Origin: Halostella pelagica
GTDB lineage: Archaea; Halobacteriota; Halobacteria; Halobacteriales; Natronoarchaeaceae
Reading direction: 5' to 3'
NCBI GenBank assembly: GCA_005954745.1
Contig: CP040678.1
Location: 1,922,001 to 1,986,000 of the forward strand
DNA length: 64,000 bases
The notes under the pieces were generated by a model. The model searched no databases and was not told where the DNA came from. It saw nothing but the letters and a program-made list of their open reading frames with translations. Below are positions 61,160 to 64,000 of this stretch, piece after piece. The position numbers and the translations under genes were made by a program. Numbering within the stretch: position 1 is the stretch's first letter; each line of letters begins with the position of its first letter.

Positions 61160-62434
61160 GTGTTGGGACCAGTCGCGCAGATATCGTCGGTGCCGCTCGA
61201 AAGTACCGTCGTCCGGATAGCGCTCGCGGGAGCGCTCGGCCTGTTTCTCGGCCTCGAACGGGAGTGGTCCCACAAGTCCGCCGGTATTCGGACGTTTTCG
61301 CTCATCGGACTCCTCGGTGCGGTGTTTGCCGTATTGGACCGCCCCGAACTGCTGGTTATCGGCGGCATACTCGTCATCGTTCAGGGCGTCCTCCTCGCCA
61401 GTCAGGGTCTCATGACTGACCCCGAGGATGCCGGCCTCTCGCTCACCACTTCGGTTTCGATGTTAGTGGCCTACGGCGTCGGGGTACTCGTCGCCACTGG
61501 GTTCATCCTGGAGGGCGTTATCGTCGCCGTCCTCTCCTCGCAGCTACTCGTACTGAAGCGGGAACTCCACCGCTTTGCGGGGAACCTCTCGCGGGAGGAG
61601 ATGCAGTCTGCAACGGAGTTTGCGATCCTCGCGTTCGTCGTTTTCCCACTGCTCCCGACGGGGTCGGTGACGGTGGGGTACGAACCGATTACGGTGTCGT
61701 TCGAACCGCGCGTCGTCTGGTTGATGGTCGTCACCGTCGCCGCCATCGGCATCGTCAACTACGTCGTGGTACAGACGTACGGCGGCCGCGGCATCGCCGT
61801 TACCGGGTTCTTCGGTGGACTGGCCTCTTCGACCGCCGTCGTCGGGACGATGTTAGACCACGTGCGGCAGACGCCCACCGCCGCCTCGTACGCGGTGGCC
61901 GCGATCCTGCTCGCCGACGCGGCGATGGCGCTACGGAACCTGGCTATCGCCATCGCGTTCACCTTTCCGAACGTTCTCGTAGACGCGGTGTTGCCGCTGG
62001 GGACCGTGATCGTCGGGAGTTTCGCTATCGCGGCGTACACCGCCGACTGGGGTGAATCTGTCGAGATGGAACTGGACGACCCGTTCTCCCTGAAGAACGC
62101 GCTCGCGTTCGGCGCTATCTTCGCGTTCGTCATCGTCGGCGGCGCTGTCGGACAACAGCAGTTCGGTTCGGCGGGGTTCTACGTCGCGACGTTTCTCTCC
62201 GGACTCGTTTCTAGCGCTGGCGGCACCACTTCAGCCGTCGTTCTCTACCGGAACGGGACGGTCGACCAGACGACGGCGGTGTTCGGCATTCTGCTCGCCA
62301 CGGCGTCGTCGATCATGGTCAAAGCGGTCCTCACCCTGATGGGACCGAGCCGCGAGTTCGCCTACCGAGTTGCCCTCTGGAGCGCCGTCCTCCTTCTCAC
62401 GGCCGGCACTGCGTCGCTTGCGGCCGGCTTGTAA
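61160..62434 (+). CDS. MgtC/SapB family membrane protein with DUF4010 domain
   Basis: A 424-residue integral membrane protein. The N-terminal MgtC-like domain has ALAGALGLFLGLEREWSHKS and AGIRTFSLIGLLGAVFAVLD (about residues 22-60), the family motif for the acidic-lined pore. The C-terminal DUF4010 domain (about 190-420) includes VTGFFGGLASSTAVVGTMLD and FLSGLVSSAGGTTSAVVLYR. About twelve helices in all. MgtC proteins relate to magnesium or ATP homeostasis, but the haloarchaeal role is unknown. A TATA-like tattaact (about 61126-61133) supports the GTG at 61160. Confidence 0.88.
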   Translation: MLGPVAQISSVPLESTVVRIALAGALGLFLGLEREWSHKSAGIRTFSLIGLLGAVFAVLDRPELLVIGGILVIVQGVLLASQGLMTDPEDAGLSLTTSVSMLVAYGVGVLVATGFILEGVIVAVLSSQLLVLKRELHRFAGNLSREEMQSATEFAILAFVVFPLLPTGSVTVGYEPITVSFEPRVVWLMVVTVAAIGIVNYVVVQTYGGRGIAVTGFFGGLASSTAVVGTMLDHVRQTPTAASYAVAAILLADAAMALRNLAIAIAFTFPNVLVDAVLPLGTVIVGSFAIAAYTADWGESVEMELDDPFSLKNALAFGAIFAFVIVGGAVGQQQFGSAGFYVATFLSGLVSSAGGTTSAVVLYRNGTVDQTTAVFGILLATASSIMVKAVLTLMGPSREFAYRVALWSAVLLLTAGTASLAAGL

Positions 62435-62454
62435 GTATTGCCCGAACCGTAACG

Positions 62455-62464
62455 AATTATTTAT
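62455..62464 (+). promoter_or_regulatory. TATA box of the aminotransferase gene
   Basis: The sequence aattatttat sits 25-34 nt before the ATG at 62489, giving a leaderless promoter. Confidence 0.55.
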
Positions 62465-62488
62465 GGGATACGTCGCCATAATGGTGAT

Positions 62489-63865
62489 ATGGACCGCCAC
62501 ACTGCGGAGCCCCGGGTGACGGAACTGCCCGGCAAACGGGCACAGGAGTGGGTCGACTACCACCACGACGCGGCCGCCAAGACGACGTACGTCTACGAAT
62601 TCGTCTGGGACATCACCGAGGACGCCGAAGGACCGTTCTGTACGGACGTCGACGGGAACGTCCTCCTCGACTTCACCAGTCACGTCGCCGCTGCTCCACT
62701 GGGGTACAACAACCCCAAGATACTGGAGAAACTCCGCGAGTTCGACATCGTCGACCCGCTGAAGATCGCCGGACAGGACTTCTACGCCAGCGGCGGTTGG
62801 CCGCCGGAAGACCCCGAATTCCCCGGGCCGACGCAGTTGATGCACGAACTGACAGACCGGACGGGCCACTACGACATGGACACCGTTTTTCTCTCTAACT
62901 CCGGCGCGGAAGCGGTCGAAAACGGGATCAAGGCCTGCTACGACCACAGCGACGGCGCGAACTACGCCATCACCTTCGACGGAGCCTTCCACGGACGAAC
63001 GCTCGGTGCGCTCTCGCTCAATCGCTCGAAATCCGTCCACCGACGGGAGTACCCCGAAGTCGCCGGCGTCCACGACGTACCGTTCTGTGATAGTTCGGGC
63101 TGTACGCGGTCGTCTTGTGACTGCGGATTCTTCCCCGGCGACGCCGACGACCCCTCCGTCTTGCGGCGGAAACTCGACCCGAAGCAGGGGCATATCGACC
63201 CCGACGAAGTGGCATTCCTGATCATGGAACCGATCCAGGGCGAGGGCGGTTATCGCTTCCCGAGCGACGCGTTTGCCGAAGAGATTCAGGACGTCTGTGC
63301 GACCCACGACATCCCGCTGATCGCCGACGAGATCCAGGCCGGCGTCGGCCGAACCGGCGAGATGTGGGGGGCAGACCACTACGCGATCGAACCTGACGTG
63401 ATCACGAGCGCGAAAGGGCTCCGCGTCGGCGCGACTATCGCCAACGAGGACGTCTTCCCGGATGAGAAGTCCCGCCTCTCATCGACGTGGGGTGCCGGCG
63501 ACGTGATCGCCGCGATGCAGGGCGTCCTGACGCTGGAAGCTATCGACGAATACGACCTGATGGACAACGCCGTCACGCGCGGCGAACAGCTAATGGACCG
63601 TCTCCGCGAGACCGACGACGAGATCGTCACGGACGTCCGCGGGAAGGGGTTGATGGTCGCCGCCGAATTCGACAGCAAGGAACGCCGGGACGACGTGATG
63701 GAGGCAGCACTGAATCGCGGTCTGTTGACGCTCGGTTGCGGTCACCGGACGCTCCGTCTGTTGCCTCCGCTCGACGTCACCGAACGGGAGATCGACCTCG
63801 CCGCGGACCTGCTGGACGACGCGATTCAGGACGCCACGCCGACGGCGAGCGTCGGCAGCGAGTGA
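62489..63865 (+). CDS. Class III pyridoxal-phosphate aminotransferase
   Basis: A 458-residue PLP aminotransferase. It has NVLLDFTSHVAAAPLGYNNP (about residues 61-80), LSNSGAEAVENGIKACYDHS, the phosphate-binding FHGRTLGALSLNRSKS, LIADEIQAGVGRTGEMWGAD (Asp holding the pyridine N, about 275) and the lysine in ITSAKGLRVG (about 309-318). A Cys-rich insert (CDSSGCTRSSCDCGF, about 200-215) is characteristic of archaeal GabT-like or leucine/methionine racemase-type members. Substrates may be 4-aminobutyrate, lysine or ornithine analogues; sequence alone does not decide. The last 135 bp of the window after it show no gene. Confidence 0.92.
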   Translation: MDRHTAEPRVTELPGKRAQEWVDYHHDAAAKTTYVYEFVWDITEDAEGPFCTDVDGNVLLDFTSHVAAAPLGYNNPKILEKLREFDIVDPLKIAGQDFYASGGWPPEDPEFPGPTQLMHELTDRTGHYDMDTVFLSNSGAEAVENGIKACYDHSDGANYAITFDGAFHGRTLGALSLNRSKSVHRREYPEVAGVHDVPFCDSSGCTRSSCDCGFFPGDADDPSVLRRKLDPKQGHIDPDEVAFLIMEPIQGEGGYRFPSDAFAEEIQDVCATHDIPLIADEIQAGVGRTGEMWGADHYAIEPDVITSAKGLRVGATIANEDVFPDEKSRLSSTWGAGDVIAAMQGVLTLEAIDEYDLMDNAVTRGEQLMDRLRETDDEIVTDVRGKGLMVAAEFDSKERRDDVMEAALNRGLLTLGCGHRTLRLLPPLDVTEREIDLAADLLDDAIQDATPTASVGSE

Positions 63866-64000
63866 ACCGTCGACTGCGCGCTACAGGCTGACGTGTGGAA
63901 ACGCGTCGATAGCCGGCGTCCGGTGCGGTCTGCAAGGAGCCCGCAGTTCCTTGTCGGACACCTCTACTGCTCTCTGCCCGGACTATCGTAGCCATCGCAC

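Overview
The window is chromosomal DNA from a haloarchaeon (class Halobacteria); I cannot name the genus. The evidence is GC-rich DNA, strongly acidic proteins, twin-arginine lipoprotein signals, promoters with a TATA box about 28 nt before the start codon (leaderless genes), and archaeal or haloarchaeal families: HalX, HalOD1, DUF5785, DUF5820, UPF0179, DUF63, TbsP and amphi-Trp. I see no insertion sequence, provirus or CRISPR array.

Layout. 1-6.4 kb: end of an ABC exporter, a coiled-coil protein, a possible signalling protein, a cold-shock protein, a HerA-type ATPase and an AEC transporter. 6.4-11 kb: two GT4 glycosyltransferases around a Gfo/Idh/MocA oxidoreductase, then an SDR with a mycofactocin-type motif. 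11-17.4 kb: tRNA-Thr, a GNAT, and a livHMGF-type ABC importer facing its substrate-binding protein, whose two halves are in reversed (circularly permuted) order. 18.7-25.5 kb: the enzymes of the methylaspartate route from glutamate to glyoxylate plus propionyl-CoA (CoA-transferase, glutamate mutase S and E, methylaspartate ammonia-lyase, mesaconyl-CoA hydratase, methylmalyl-CoA lyase). 25.5-33.7 kb: HalX regulator, tRNA-Ser, lipoprotein, uracil-DNA glycosylase, a membrane protein with five DUF1508 repeats, a FkbM methyltransferase remnant, YjbQ and a coupled membrane/Tat pair. 33.9-41.6 kb: a PrkA-PrkA-YeaH-SpoVR stress module. 42-50 kb: housekeeping and regulatory genes, tRNA-Leu. 50-56 kb: zinc ribbon, orphan YcaO, TbsP and a CHAT/caspase-like protein. 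56-64 kb: glyA and folD, several small haloarchaeal proteins, a PadR regulator, an MgtC-type membrane protein and a class III aminotransferase.

How the parts work together. The methylaspartate genes would let the cell grow on acetate or fatty acids, and glyA/folD handle one-carbon units. The liv-type system imports small amino-acid-like or amide substrates. The PrkA/YeaH/SpoVR module belongs to stress or stationary-phase physiology.

Most noteworthy: (1) the permuted binding protein; (2) a duplicated ribosome-binding site and start at the mal-mch junction enclosing an in-frame repeat mini-ORF; (3) two families of intergenic hairpin elements, each with two diverged copies showing compensatory changes; (4) orphan CHAT protease and orphan YcaO genes; (5) a FkbM gene fragment; (6) a tRNA-Thr with an unusual D arm.
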